Positions 1 through 13,200 of a stretch of DNA of 64,000 nt are shown piece after piece. This DNA comes from Apostichopus japonicus (lineage: Eukaryota > Echinodermata > Holothuroidea > Aspidochirotida > Stichopodidae), in the NCBI RefSeq assembly GCF_037975245.1, contig NC_092582.1, positions 21,414,577 through 21,478,576 of the forward strand. Reading direction: 5' to 3'. How positions within the stretch are numbered: position 1 is the stretch's first letter; every line of letters begins with the position of its first letter. A program made the position numbers and the translations under genes. The notes beneath the pieces are model-generated. The model was given only the letters and a program-made list of their open reading frames with translations. It did not search any database and was not told the origin of the DNA.

Positions 1-1161
1 GTCAGTTCCTGCCTACAGGTATGCCTACTTGTTGTTAAGTTATACTAACTTCTTTGCAGTCAAAGTTGCAAACCAAACACAGGCAAACTTATACCTGACT
101 ATATTACTATTTCAAACCACATGATGGATTCTTCTCATGAGATGAGAAAACTTTACAACAAAAACGAAGTGGGAAAAAGCAAATGAAATTTCCTTGCAGA
201 AATTCTTTGCTTTTTCAAAACTTTTTCAAAGATGATCAATTTAAATTATGCAAGTCAAAGTGATTCTTTCCCATACATGTAAGAAGCCTTCCCATTGAAA
301 TTTATCTTCCATACCAAGTTTCACAACTGGACCTCTGTTGCCCTCAAGTAACATTTCACATTCATAAATCAATTTATTGATATTGCACTTACTATGGACA
401 ACTTTCAGAGCCAATATTGCACTCAAGTTTAACATGCATTACGATATTAAGTTTATGACAAATACCCTTTCTTACTAATGACTGTTGGGTGAAAGCAGTT
501 AGTGGTATGATATAACTAGAACATCAACAATGTTGCAGCTCAAGTGAAATTTTGCAAAGTGACTTGTACCATCTATCTTGTTTTCAAACATTCCATGAAG
601 ACAAACATTCCATGTTGTCTGTGTGTGACAGATAAACCAATTTGAGAAACTGCTGCATATCACAGCACTGTCCTCGTTCAGATTATGGAAGCTTGTCAGT
701 CACTTCAAAGTCTGTTTGGTTTCAGTTTGAAAAGACACGACCGTGGCTTCATTTATCACTTTCGGAAAAATTGTCTAACATCCAATCACACAAAAAATAA
801 CTTTCAATGTTGTGATTGAAAGAATCAATCTACAGCATTGCAATAAACTTCTAATGTAGATCAATTGAGAAACAGAAAGCCCTCAAGCCCATTCTTCAGA
901 AAAAGATTTACATTCCTCAAATGTTAAATTACAGAACAGATTAACAACTTAGGAGAACTATTTTGAAGGGTTTCACCTGATATGACCCAAATGAAATTTG
1001 ACCTATTTTTTGGTTTCAACTATAATGAAGTCCCTGTCATGGGGAACAAAACTGTGATCAGGACCAAGCAACAGCTTTCCATCTGAAATGGACACTTTCC
1101 TATGGCATAGGCCCCATGTTAATGGAAGATCTCCCTTAATTGAGTCTTCTAGCTAGCTTAC
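1..1161 (-). other. PKN intron, left edge
   Basis: I see no exon matching the expected linker or C2-like domain of PKN in this stretch and no repeat I can name. It is probably the 5' part of the intron following HR1c. Confidence 0.5.
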
Positions 1162-1299
1162 CTTTGATTTTCCTGTATCTAACTCCTGTTTGATCTCTTT
1201 GTACATTTCAGAGTCTTCTGGAAGCTCTGCGACCCGCTTCTTCAGGGCTTCTTGTAAAATCTCTAATCTATGGCTGGAGTCTGTCAAGCCTCTTGTGGC
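1162..1299 (-). CDS. PKN: PKN coding exon 5 (second half of HR1c)
   Basis: Forty-six codons in phase 0 between acceptor CATCCTAG and donor TCAAAG|GTAAGC. Encodes the second HR1c helix ([20 protein letters not shown]). The next exon is not visible down to position 1. Confidence 0.88.
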
Positions 1300-4200
1300 C
1301 TAGGATGAGCAACAAGAAAAGAAAGCTATATTTCTAATACAGAGGAACATCTATGCTCTACATTTGGTTTATTCTTATACCATACATCCTACTTTCGTCT
1401 GATAAGACTTCACAAACTGCTACAACAACACATGGTCACACTGATATCACAAAGTTTTTACAGTCAGACTTGTCGACATTAATACGACTAAGACTTTGAA
1501 AATGATAGAGAATACCAGTACAGCAGTAACCCATTTGCTAAAGATCCAAGGAAGATGTCTAAGAATATTCATCATGAAGTAAACATCACTTTTAGAAATC
1601 ACACATGTTTCCATTAATAAATATACTAAGTATTTACTCAAGGATGCAACAGATACACATAGAAATGCTCAGCAGATCTTTTGTTCACACATGTTTCTTG
1701 ACTAATCAATATCATTGACTGCAGTGTGATATTTGATGTCATGAATGGGGGTGGGGGGGGGGGCAAAAGGCATAGTACTGAGAGATGAAAAATGAAGACA
1801 GGGCAACAACTAAGCTGAACTATGCTGGCATTGCAATGAAACAGTATACTAAAGCTACATAAAGTAGAAAATACTAACAACCGGTTATGTCACTTAAGTT
1901 ATGTCATGTTCTTAATAATAGACTAAACTCATTCCCAGGTTAATTAGTTACTACTCCCCAGTGAATACTATGGTTGTTAATGCCACACCTTCTTTTCATA
2001 CTGTAGGTACTATTTGTTATAGTCAGACTTGTCAGAACAGAAGTTTCACTTTTGATTCTACTCTTTAATTAAGGCCTAGAATGGCATGATCATTATCAAA
2101 TAAAGTAATAGGCAATTTGCTTCAAATTACATGGTCAAGTTCATCTTAACATTGTCCTTTCCTACTGTTCCATTAGCTCGGTAAGATACTCATTGGTAGA
2201 ATACAGTGTCAGAAAATTCTCTTATGATGTCAACAAACTTTTCTAGACCTTCCTTTTCTTTCCAATGTTACAATTTATCATTCTTCGTTAACTTACTAAG
2301 ACAAAGATACCATAGTTATCTTACCTTTTCCGAAGCTTTCTTATCTTGTAGCCCATAGAATTTGACAGCATTTTTAAAGCCATCAACAATTGCAGATTCT
2401 ACTTTCTGATGATGACGCAGTTCCTCTATCCTGAATTCGACAGAACTCATCTTGCGATCTGATCCTCGTCTGCCATACCCTGTCAGAACAAAGAACATAT
2501 GACACCATTTCAGGCTGCAGACCAAACAGACCCAACTTAGATATGTTCATTGAGTATACTGTGGATATTTCAGCAAAATTTCAATCTTGTAATGAAAGCA
2601 AACATATGAAACATTGATTTGCAGTGGGGGCAGGTCAAGAGAGAAAAGGGGTTAACGGAATGTGTTTCATGTAATAGTATAACACTGTGCACAACATTTT
2701 CAAAATAATTTTTGGAATATTGACATTCTTGGCAAGGTTTTTACACGTTGACCTAAATATCAACTTATTATGACATTGGGCAAGATAACACCAATAAGAC
2801 TACGAGGAGGAGTTTATTTACTGTATCTACTTACCATTTGACACATATCTTGTATGACTTTCCTACAAGAAGTGTGAGCAGGGTTTGTCCCGTCATACAA
2901 CAGTGTCAGGTAGTGATTGCTCTATACTTATTTCCATTGCACAGAATAAAGCAAATATGCATTCTTAAGGCAATACAGTAACCGATGTATTGTCTGTACC
3001 GTGGCTGATTATAGTAATAGATTGTGAAATCTCAATGTTCGTTCTTTACTCGTTTATCTATGTGTTATATTTTCTGCATGTAATAGCAAGGCCGTCGTCA
3101 TAAACACACTGCCAGTGCAGCCACATGTTTCCATACCACCACCAGTCCTTAGTAGGGAATATTTAGGCGCCCCCGGAATCTTAGACTGAGTTAACATTAC
3201 GATATGCTCTATCATTTATACAGTAAAGCTGAGGCCAGTGTATCATCCATTTCTGACCACCAGAAATCTATTTATACCACAGAAAAGTTGTAATGCAACT
3301 GGTCTCAATAAAGAATAACACATTCCCACCAAGTTTCAATGTCATAGCTCAAGTAGAAATAGAGATATCACAGCATTCATTCTGGTCAATCCTCAAAAAC
3401 AACAACATTTTTGGTAACCATGACAACAGCAGTACTTGCTGAAGTCATCATAACATCACTGAATGTTCTATGATACCACATTTCACGTGTGTATGTATCT
3501 TTCAGCCATAAATTATCTCATACAAGTTCTAATGTTTCTTAAACAGCTTGGTACATTTACCTTAAAAAGTCAAGTAAAGGGCACCCATATTACTCTACTC
3601 TCCCACCTTGGCGATTAACAAAATACTTCCAAATTCTTCATAGCCATATATGGGCATCGAGCCACCATTACGGTTCTTGGCACAGCCATGTGCACATTTT
3701 GTCACTGCCAACAAACAGAAAACCAAGCCTAATATCAAATAGTACTCCTTTTCACTCAAATCAAGTAGTCCCCATAAAAAAGAGCAAAATCCAACAAATA
3801 AGCACTTTTTTGGTGCATATGGAAGATGGCCTAATAGTACTCTACACAGGTGTAGTAGCCTATATGCAAGTTATTTTCTTAGCCATCTTAGTTTCTGCTA
3901 ATCTTGAACACTTTGGTTACAAAAATAATAACTAAAAGAACTGGGGAAGGGAACGTTACAAAGTTTTCACAGGAATGGATTTTGGTGAACAATCATAGTT
4001 TGTGTTTTATTTCATGATTTACTGTTGGTTAGAGACTGCAGTTAGTTTGTTGACAAAAATGACTGAGAGATGACCAAACATAATGGCTAACGCAGCTTGT
4101 ATTAACTGATTCTTAATGGAAATTTACAACTAAGGAATTTGATATTTCCATTAGAATCTTTCAAGGGTTGAACTACAAATAATATAGTACTTGTTATGGG

Positions 4201-7200
4201 GCTTGTTGAGGGTGTATAGCATAAGGCTGGTACCTGCAACTCCATGAAAGGGGAGTTGTTAGAGTAATTACTAAAGTTAGGCCAAAGATATGACCACCAA
4301 ACTACTGTGGGGATATAACATTACAAGACACAAAAGTTGCACTGTACAAATTTGCATCCATTTTGATAACATCCTATATTCCTGTCTGAAATAATTTCAC
4401 CTGGTAACTGTGAAAGATAAATACACACCAGGCCGGAATTACAATGCCACAGATCTATTGTTGTCCTAATCGCATTTAAATCTGTCAATGGCAAAGGCTT
4501 TGCATATTCAGGTATCATTCCGCAGAGGTGGAGAGGGGCCAGCTAATAATAAGCTATGCATGACTGAACCCAGCTAGTCCTCTGGCATGGACGTCATGCT
4601 AAGGTTTGCAGTGACCCCTGAAAGGCACCTGTTTATCGCCACTCACAGTTCGCATATGGTGCCCATGAAGGTATCTTTGCAACTTGACTTGTACCAAACT
4701 TGGAAACTTGTTTAAGTCATAAATTGACACCGAAAAGTAACAATGAAATGTTTTAATTATTGCTTGTTTCTCTGTCCACACTTGTGATCTCACCTGAATC
4801 CAGAGTGCCATTCTCTGGTACACCCGTCTCTGGTTTACTTCCGTTTCCCTCCTCCATTCGTGCTCGTAGAATCTCCATCCGTATCACCTCTATTTTGGTT
4901 TTACTGTCGGTGAGCATCTGTTGTGCCTCTACAAACATTTTATCTCTGTCTTTATATAGTTGGAGCATATTCTCCGCTCCTTGTTTAACTTTCATCTCGA
5001 TTGCTAGTTGCCTCTCCAGGGCTGTGATTTTACTGTTGGATTGCCCAAAGGGAGTGGCAATGCTCTCTGGTGACATCGGCTCATGTTTACCTGTGCACAG
5101 AAAAAAAGAGTAGTTCAGTACAATTGAGATGACATGATACAATTTTGCTGTTTGGAAGACTTCTAATAATTTTGACACTGAAACAAGCAGAAAGAAGAAT
5201 TAACGTTTCATCATTCCACATCTTCCATATCAAAGAAAGGCAGCCTCATTCACGGCCTATTTTCGTACGTATGAGTAACAATACTTCATATCACTTGAAC
5301 CTGTCTTCCATTAACAATGTACTAACATTCACATTGTACTTAAATTAGCTTACAAAGTTTGGTAATATTTTAGCAAGTGTATGTCACAAACAAGGTAAAA
5401 TTATTAAGTGCAGTTCTCTCTCATGTCCAAAATTACCATTTATATACAGTGGGTCATGATGGTCATCATTACAACACAGCATAGTTTCTACAGTTTTACC
5501 AATTTAACAAAGCTTCAACAAATCATTTTCATACAGTGCTATTTGTGTAGGGCAAGACCCACATACAGGACATTAGTCATGATTCTTCACCAGGATGTTC
5601 AAAGTTCAAACTTCGTATAAGTGTCTTCATTTCTTTTAGATTCACTATAAAGCTCTACTTTAAAGGCCACAAAGTAAGAAATAAGCACAAACATGTACAA
5701 AGTTAACTTGCTATACAGTAGTATCATGGAGTGTTAGCCAAGTACAGCTTACCAACTGGACATACCCAGTGCAGTTTCTGTTGTGTAATTGGAACTTTCC
5801 TTTTGTTGAACATAAAGCAAATAATCACGATAGGTTAATTACACAACCTTTTGTGATCTAAGTGTTTAATATTCTGATATTCAACTGCTGGTCCTGAGGG
5901 TCTGATACTGAAGGAGTTACTGTACTAAACTAAACAGTAGTTCCAGCTGATAGTGCTCAGATTCTGGAAGTCCTCGGACTGTTATTTGGACAATGCTGGC
6001 CATTATGTTGTGCCATAAGGCAGGCGCTTTACAGGCTTAGGAATAATTTATAAAGTTACCCGATCATTCCAGAGCTTAATATTTGGTTGAGATGATAACA
6101 TTTCCCTACATCATCTTCTGATGTTACTTGTATAATATAGATTGAATGTAAAAAATGCCCTGACTGGACAATTTTAACCTGACTTTTTTCCCCTTTTGTG
6201 CATGCCACTGGTCTTTGTTTTCATAGAAAGGTGATTTCCATGTTGCACTAGATTCTGCAATGCTAATCTACTACTTTTTCTTGTCACATGTTTCTGAACT
6301 AGGGAATTCACTTATTTATTTTTTGTATGATATTAACTATGAATCAATGCAACTCATTCAAAACTAATGGGGTAGGAGAAAATGTCAGTGAGAGTGCTCA
6401 AGTAAAATGGTGTCATCTTTTTTTGGCATTGAAGCAACCAAATGTGTCCTCATTCTCTAATAAAATGTTGTGAAGTTAACATTATATCCCCACCCCCACC
6501 CCTCCCCAGCCCATCCAAAGGTATGGCCATCCAACAGATTGCCAGGCCTTTTTAAAGCTATTGCCTTGAGACACGGATGTTAGCAAATATAATGCACTGC
6601 TCAGAGAGTTGAGGAAAGATGAGCTAGTGTTACCAAAATATTAAGCTACATACAGTAGACGTGAGCACAGCCTGTAATTCAGTAGTTCCTTTGTAATTTG
6701 TGTTTCTGGTTTCTAACATCCATGCAGTTTACTTACATTCCTTCCAAGGTCGGTTTTTTTAACACTAGGTCAAAACACTTACATAGGTGGGAGAGAACAG
6801 GTAGAGACAGGGGCACAGGTAATTCTGTAGGTCCTCTCCAAAATTAACTTGGGCAACTGGTTTTACTAACATCCCAAACTGTTTACAAGTTTACATTCAT
6901 TCCTATTTTACTCTAAGACAACAAACAAAACTACATAGGTGGAAGAGAACAAGTACTGAATGACAGGAGCACAGGAAATTGTGTAGTTCCTATCTAACAT
7001 TAGAGACTGGACCCTCACACAGACTGTTAATCTCTGGAACTTAAAAAATAAAACTGGTAATTGGATTAATTGGTAACGAAGAACCTTAGAAGCTGTTTAC
7101 TAACATTCCTTCCTACCAGGACGCAGGTTTTCTAAACACATTAGTTAAGACAAAATGCAACAAAATATTCAGATCCAACTTACAGTTTATAGTTACACTG

Positions 7201-10200
7201 TGCTTGCAAAAATTTCTGACTTACATGTAAGCCTCTTTTGAACTAAAAGAAATTTTGACCTCCAGACAAAGCAATAGGGGTTCTTCAATAAGATGGGTCC
7301 ACAAATCATAGAGGAATAAAGTTTATCCAAGCTTTGCTTTAGAGTTACAGTTTGTTTAGTTTCAGACTTTGAGCTCTACTGAGCTCACCATTGATCTTCA
7401 CACCAACAATAGGGCTCCTAGTACTCAATAAGGCAGATCTACATAAAAGCTACAGTATATGAACTTCAAGCGTTGTACTGAAGTTTCAAGCTTTGTATTT
7501 GAAGTATGTACATCATACTTCAAGGTTTTCAAACTTTCACCTCTGACAGAACTCAAATGACCTTTGACCTCCACAGAAAATAATCCTGTTCTTTAGCAAA
7601 CTAACTCTGCAGAGTTGAATCAACATACAAGGATAAAGTCTAGTCATGCTTTACATTTGAAGTTATACTGTGTCAAGAAATGTTAAGACTTTGATTAGAG
7701 TTGACCTAGACTCCTTGGACTCGATATTAAGGTGGAACCAAATACCAGGTACTGTATCTATCATGAGCTTTTGAATCAATGATGTATTTACAAGCCAAGG
7801 GCATCACTCATACACCATGGCCATTGCATAGATCCATAAAAAACGCTCCCTAAGAGAGCCCCAAGACCCTCCCTATTGAAAAAAGAGGATACTTATCGGA
7901 CTGCAAGAGCTTCTAAGGTCTCTCTAAACCAGTAGATGGAAAAATCTCCAATCCTAGGTACCGTAAACAAACCAATTCCGATGGGAAAAACCCACTCGAA
8001 AAAATAACGATCCAGTCACTTTGGATGGTGTAATGAGAAGGAAGGGCGGTGACCGGTGGAGCCGGTCATAGAAGGCGCACAGTGTTCAAAGATTACCATG
8101 ACATTCTAGGCAGGGTAGAATGAGGGTGGTAACGTTGGGAGACATGTAAGCAAGGACTGTAGTATATAACCTCAGATGGCCTCCAATAGGGCTCATGTTC
8201 TCACCAAGAGCAATTTTCATGCCAGCTTTGAAATTCATCCATGTTCTTGTTGAGTTTAATTTCTTGAGTTGTCAAGACCTCGAGTTATCCTATTTAGCAG
8301 GTATAAAGAGTTTGAACTATGTTGACTGCAAATGGACATTGGTCTCAACCTACTGAAATAGGATTCTTGTACTCACTAAGACTAATCAAACCACCCAATA
8401 TAAAGTTCAGCCAACATACACTTCTGGAGCTATCATGCTTACAAGCAGTGGAAATTTATGCACAGAAGCTCACACATACGTCAGTATGTCATCAAAACCA
8501 CATAGATCCCTTATACTTCCAGCAAGGAATCAAAAGATAATTAAAGACAGCAACTGGGGGTAGATATGAAAGCACCATGAAAAACCTGACCAAACTTTCA
8601 TATGTAAAAAAAACATTGAAAACTCAAAGGATATTAATTTTAGTGCTGGACCGGTGGACCCTGTGTTGGTGTGGATCACGCATGAAACTGATAGGAATAC
8701 ATTCTTGGTGAAAAGTATCAAGTGACATTGTAGGTTAACATCTAAAAAGTGAGGGTGACCCAGAAATGCAGTAATTTTGCACCCCCTAATAGGGGGTGCA
8801 AAATTTTGCAGCTTTGGTCTACATAGAAAGGTACTCATTTTGACTGGAGGCAACAAGAAAGAATCAAATAAATTTGGATAGATCCATAACAACTTCAGTG
8901 AGTCAGGCATAAATGTACAATAAAAGGGTGAAACTTGAGCTCATCACTAGATGTGATGGTAAAGTGGTATTTGCTTAACATTGCCATATGCAGTCCTCAT
9001 AACACTACACTACAGGGAGTGTAGACTGCTTTTAAAGTTACTACTGGTGCAATATGCAGCAGCCATGCATAATCACCCACTGTATATTTTTATACAGGCT
9101 CATTCAACTGATGGGGGATAACAAACAGAAACTACAAACAGAAACTATACAATTGTACTTGCATTTTTGTACTTGTGTACTTGTACTTTGTGTTGTGTTT
9201 TCTGTGATTTTCATTGTACAGTGTACTTGTACTTGTGTTTTATATTGTACAGTATATATGTCAAGCTCCATATTGATTCATACATTTTGTTTTGTTGGCA
9301 GTGATATACAGAAGCAACACTTCATTTACATTGATCTACAAGCATTGTGTTCAGTTGACCTGAAAGAAGTGTGAAAAAGCTCACAAAATATAAATGCAAG
9401 TATGACCAATGGCAGGTTCGATACAGTACTTGTTTCTTTAAAAAAAAACGTAAAGATATTGTAAAACTTCACTTCATACAGTAACACTCACTATTTCAAA
9501 CTCCCTTCTGTAGGTATTAAAGGAATTGTCTGGTGAAAGATTTGGATACATTGTCCTCATAGTTCTTATTTTTCTCCTTCCAACCATGTGAAAATTGTCC
9601 CCATTCGACGTTTTCTTCTTGTAGAAATCTGGTTTTCAAATTCACTAGTTTCTAACCAAAAGCACTGTTTTCCGAATACATCAATTTTGTGAATGACGTA
9701 GTGCGGGCAAATAGGCAAAACGAGCGACTTGAAGTTAGCACTCCCATTTCCGCAGCAAATATACTCTTGCGTGTACATGCACAGGTGATTGCCTATTATA
9801 CTGTATATTACACACATCGTGAACATACATATACAGCCTACCAGGCCCAGTTGGTACAGTATGTACATAGCGTTGCACATAATAAACTCTCACACTCAAA
9901 CCACAGTTCATAAACCTTTCTTAGAAATCGCTGTCAAAATAAAATTCATGTATCAATTTGACAGTAAAAGGAAGCTTGAAAAGTATTTTGAACAACGAAA
10001 GATGAAACTTGGCGGAATCGATGTCAGAGCAGAATGTAGTACCCAGAAGCTTAGGCTTCGCAGAACTGTCCAATTGTAAACGCTAGAGTAGCCTACATGC
10101 AGACATTCTTTGCATTGCAGCTGGACAGCGCAATGTATTAACAACGAAGAGTCTGCTGTTCAAAATTATCTTGTGTTACACAAAAATCACTGATGCACTT

Positions 10201-13200
10201 CTAATATGACGGCTTAACAACGACTTAGCAAATAATAACATGAAGTAAATGGAAGGTAGATTGTTGCCAAAAACTCTTAACAAAACCAAGAATTTTATTT
10301 AGGTGTGATAGAATATTTCATGCATGAGGTGTCCAAAATACAACGGAATTTAAAAGAAAATTGACGATAAAACAGGGAAGATCAGGAATGGGCGGTAGTA
10401 ATCTTCAATTTCATACAACCTAAATATTCATATAATATCATGATTGCTAGACCTTCAATGTACGCTGGCCCAGGTAGAAGCCAGCACAATGAACCAACAT
10501 TTGGTAATAATATTTGTAACCTTGGTAACATAAATGGCATAGTGGGCTTATTGTTTTCACCTGCTAGTTGGAGCAATCTGTGTAATAAGTGTAAAAGTAC
10601 ACAAACATTTTCTGACCCAGTAATGGGTAATTTCTGATTAGTAACCAATTGGTTATTTAACTTTCACAGTTTTTTGTACCATATCCTTTGTTACTTCTTA
10701 TCTCTCAGGATCTACACACCCAAACTATGGCTGTTTTGTGTGTTAATTGTGGTTTTTCAAAACGACCATATAAATCAACTCAACTAACTGACATCTAGTC
10801 GTACAACTTACTAACCAAGAGAATGACTTTTAAATTGGAAAGGAGTTCATTGTATTTAAGGACCAGGGAACACCCTAATGTCAGCCTACCTGTACTTAGT
10901 AAGTTAGTTTTTGTGTCTACTTTCAAAACAAGATAGCTACAGACTATGACAACAGTTAAGCCTGATTATTAGTCAGTTTAAATATATTCTTTTTAGTAAC
11001 TTTGTCATGAATGGTCATAGAGGAAAAAGTATAAGTTTTCGGAGTCCTAAGTTTTAAGTTGGGATCCGTACCTGGTTTGACTGCAGTACACATTATTGTT
11101 AATCTAGATTCACACCTCCAGTTTTTTAAGACTGGCCTCTGCTGACCTCAACTGACCTCCACCATTTTTTTTGATAGGGTTCTTGTTCTCACTGCTATGG
11201 ATTTACATATCAGGTATAATCATCATGGAGTTAACTTGACACTAAGCAAACTTTTTATTTATGCAATATATTGTCACAGCACCATAACAAGAGCATCAAT
11301 GACGCAGTATCTCAATACTGGAAGTTCTAATTTCGATTCCTAATTTCATATCTTTGCTCTGTCTCTACAATTATCATTATCAATCATGATACAACAAATA
11401 TAGAACTTGCATTTACACTACTTTTCCACGAATAGTCTCTGCAGGTTACACTTCATCCTGTGAGTGTTGCGAGTGTCGTTGTAATACAAGGCTCTTAGGT
11501 ATCCTTTCGTTTGTATGCTTTTTAATATTGATAAATGTAAGGTAATGCACATTGGTAGTAGTAAGCAAAAGTTTACATACAATCTTAATGGTGTGGAGTT
11601 ACAGGAGGTCTCTGTTGAAAGAGACCTAGGTAATTATCTACATTGACTCATCTCTGCAACCTTCTAAACATTGTCTTGAAGCTGCTAAAAGAGGTATATA
11701 ATAGGGTTTTAGGTATGATCAAGAGGAACTTCAGTTTTCTAAAAGAGGACATCGTAGATAGGCTTTATAAGCAATTGGTTAGGCCTCATCTGGAGTATGC
11801 TGTGCAGGCTTGGAACCCTTACTTTGCTAAGGATAAGTACAGAGGAGGGCTACTAGGATGATTAGTTCATTAAAGGGGGTTCCTTATTATAGGCGGTTAC
11901 AACTGTTGAATCTCACCACACTGGAGCTTAGAAAGTTACGTGGGGACTTGATCCAGGTTTTCAAGATTGTTTATGGTTTCGACAATTTATCCTTTACCGA
12001 CTTTTTCTCGTTTGCTAACAGTAGTTGTACTAGAGGTCATTGTCTTAAACTCCAAAAGTCGCATAGTAGGATTAATATTCGGCATACCTTTTTTTTTCTA
12101 ATAGGGTTGTGAATGAGTGGAATGGTTTGCCTGAGAAAGTTGTACTTGCAAGTAGTGTGAATGGGTTTAAGAATGCTTTGGACAAGCACTTAGAGCGTTG
12201 TAATCGGGTCTGAGTGTCTGTGTCTTCAGTTTTTTCTCTCTCTCTATAGGGTCCTTGATGGGGACTTAAGTGTCCCTCCTGATCCTTTTTATCTACTAAA
12301 CTAACTAAACTATCAAATCACCTCTGGATTTTTTTTTTTTTTTACAAATTTCCAAAATACGTAAATATGACATCCTACCTTATCAGCACTGTGCTAAGCG
12401 AATGGCCTAACCACCTCGACGTGTATGTCAACTGTTAATGGCTTGAAATGGGCTAAGAATACTTACTCAAAATATCCATCTCAAAAAGCATCTCAGACAA
12501 ACCATCCATCTTCAATCTTTACCAAAGTGTAAATTTTAATTACATATTGCATACATTCCGACATTATTTTGTGCTTATTTTCAGTATTTTACCTTTTTTG
12601 AACAAAAAGAAGTGTTACGAACTTGAAGTTAAACATACCTAATTCGTTACCTATTAAACTCCATGCAAGTTCAATTAGAAATGTATGCTAAGGCCAATCA
12701 AACTGGAAAGCAAATTGTACCATCGTAACTTGTTTAATATTACTCTAGAATGTTACCAGATTGATGTAAAGAAATAATAACAACTAGAAACTACTCCAAT
12801 TAAAATACGACATTCCCTCTTTAAGACATAGCACATACCTTCCAAACAAATGCCGATTTCCAGCAAATTGAAAGTTGTAAACTAAGCTACGATTTTTTTT
12901 TTTTTTTGCAAACCTATCGTTAGGCTACATTTCCCATTGACTTAGTGTGGTGGTTAGGCTAACATGTGGTCGAAGGTTGCAGTATTTCATGGATATTTTA
13001 GTTTGAGTTAACTGCGTCACAATTTCAGCGAATAAGGAGATGCTTAGGCAAGATTTTCCGTTGACTACGTCTGGTGTTCGGGTACCATGCGCGACGATAG
13101 CAGCTAGGAAAGTATGTTAAAAGCTACGCAAAGTATTTCTTTTTTGCACAACAATGGTTGGACTACAAATTAAACGTAGCAGTCAGCAGTACAAAAATGT

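Noticed and set aside
4760..5113. 117-codon plus-strand ORF
   Set aside because: Antisense shadow of PKN exon 3 (HR1b).
9517..10100. Sequence starting TTAAAGGAATTGTCTGG that might be another TTAA element
   Set aside because: I could not find a matching inverted end, and the interior shares nothing with the four-copy family.
11270..11345. tRNA-like A/B box traces before the CR1-like fragment
   Set aside because: The B-box-like ATTTCGATTCC has two mismatches and no tRNA fold or SINE body follows.
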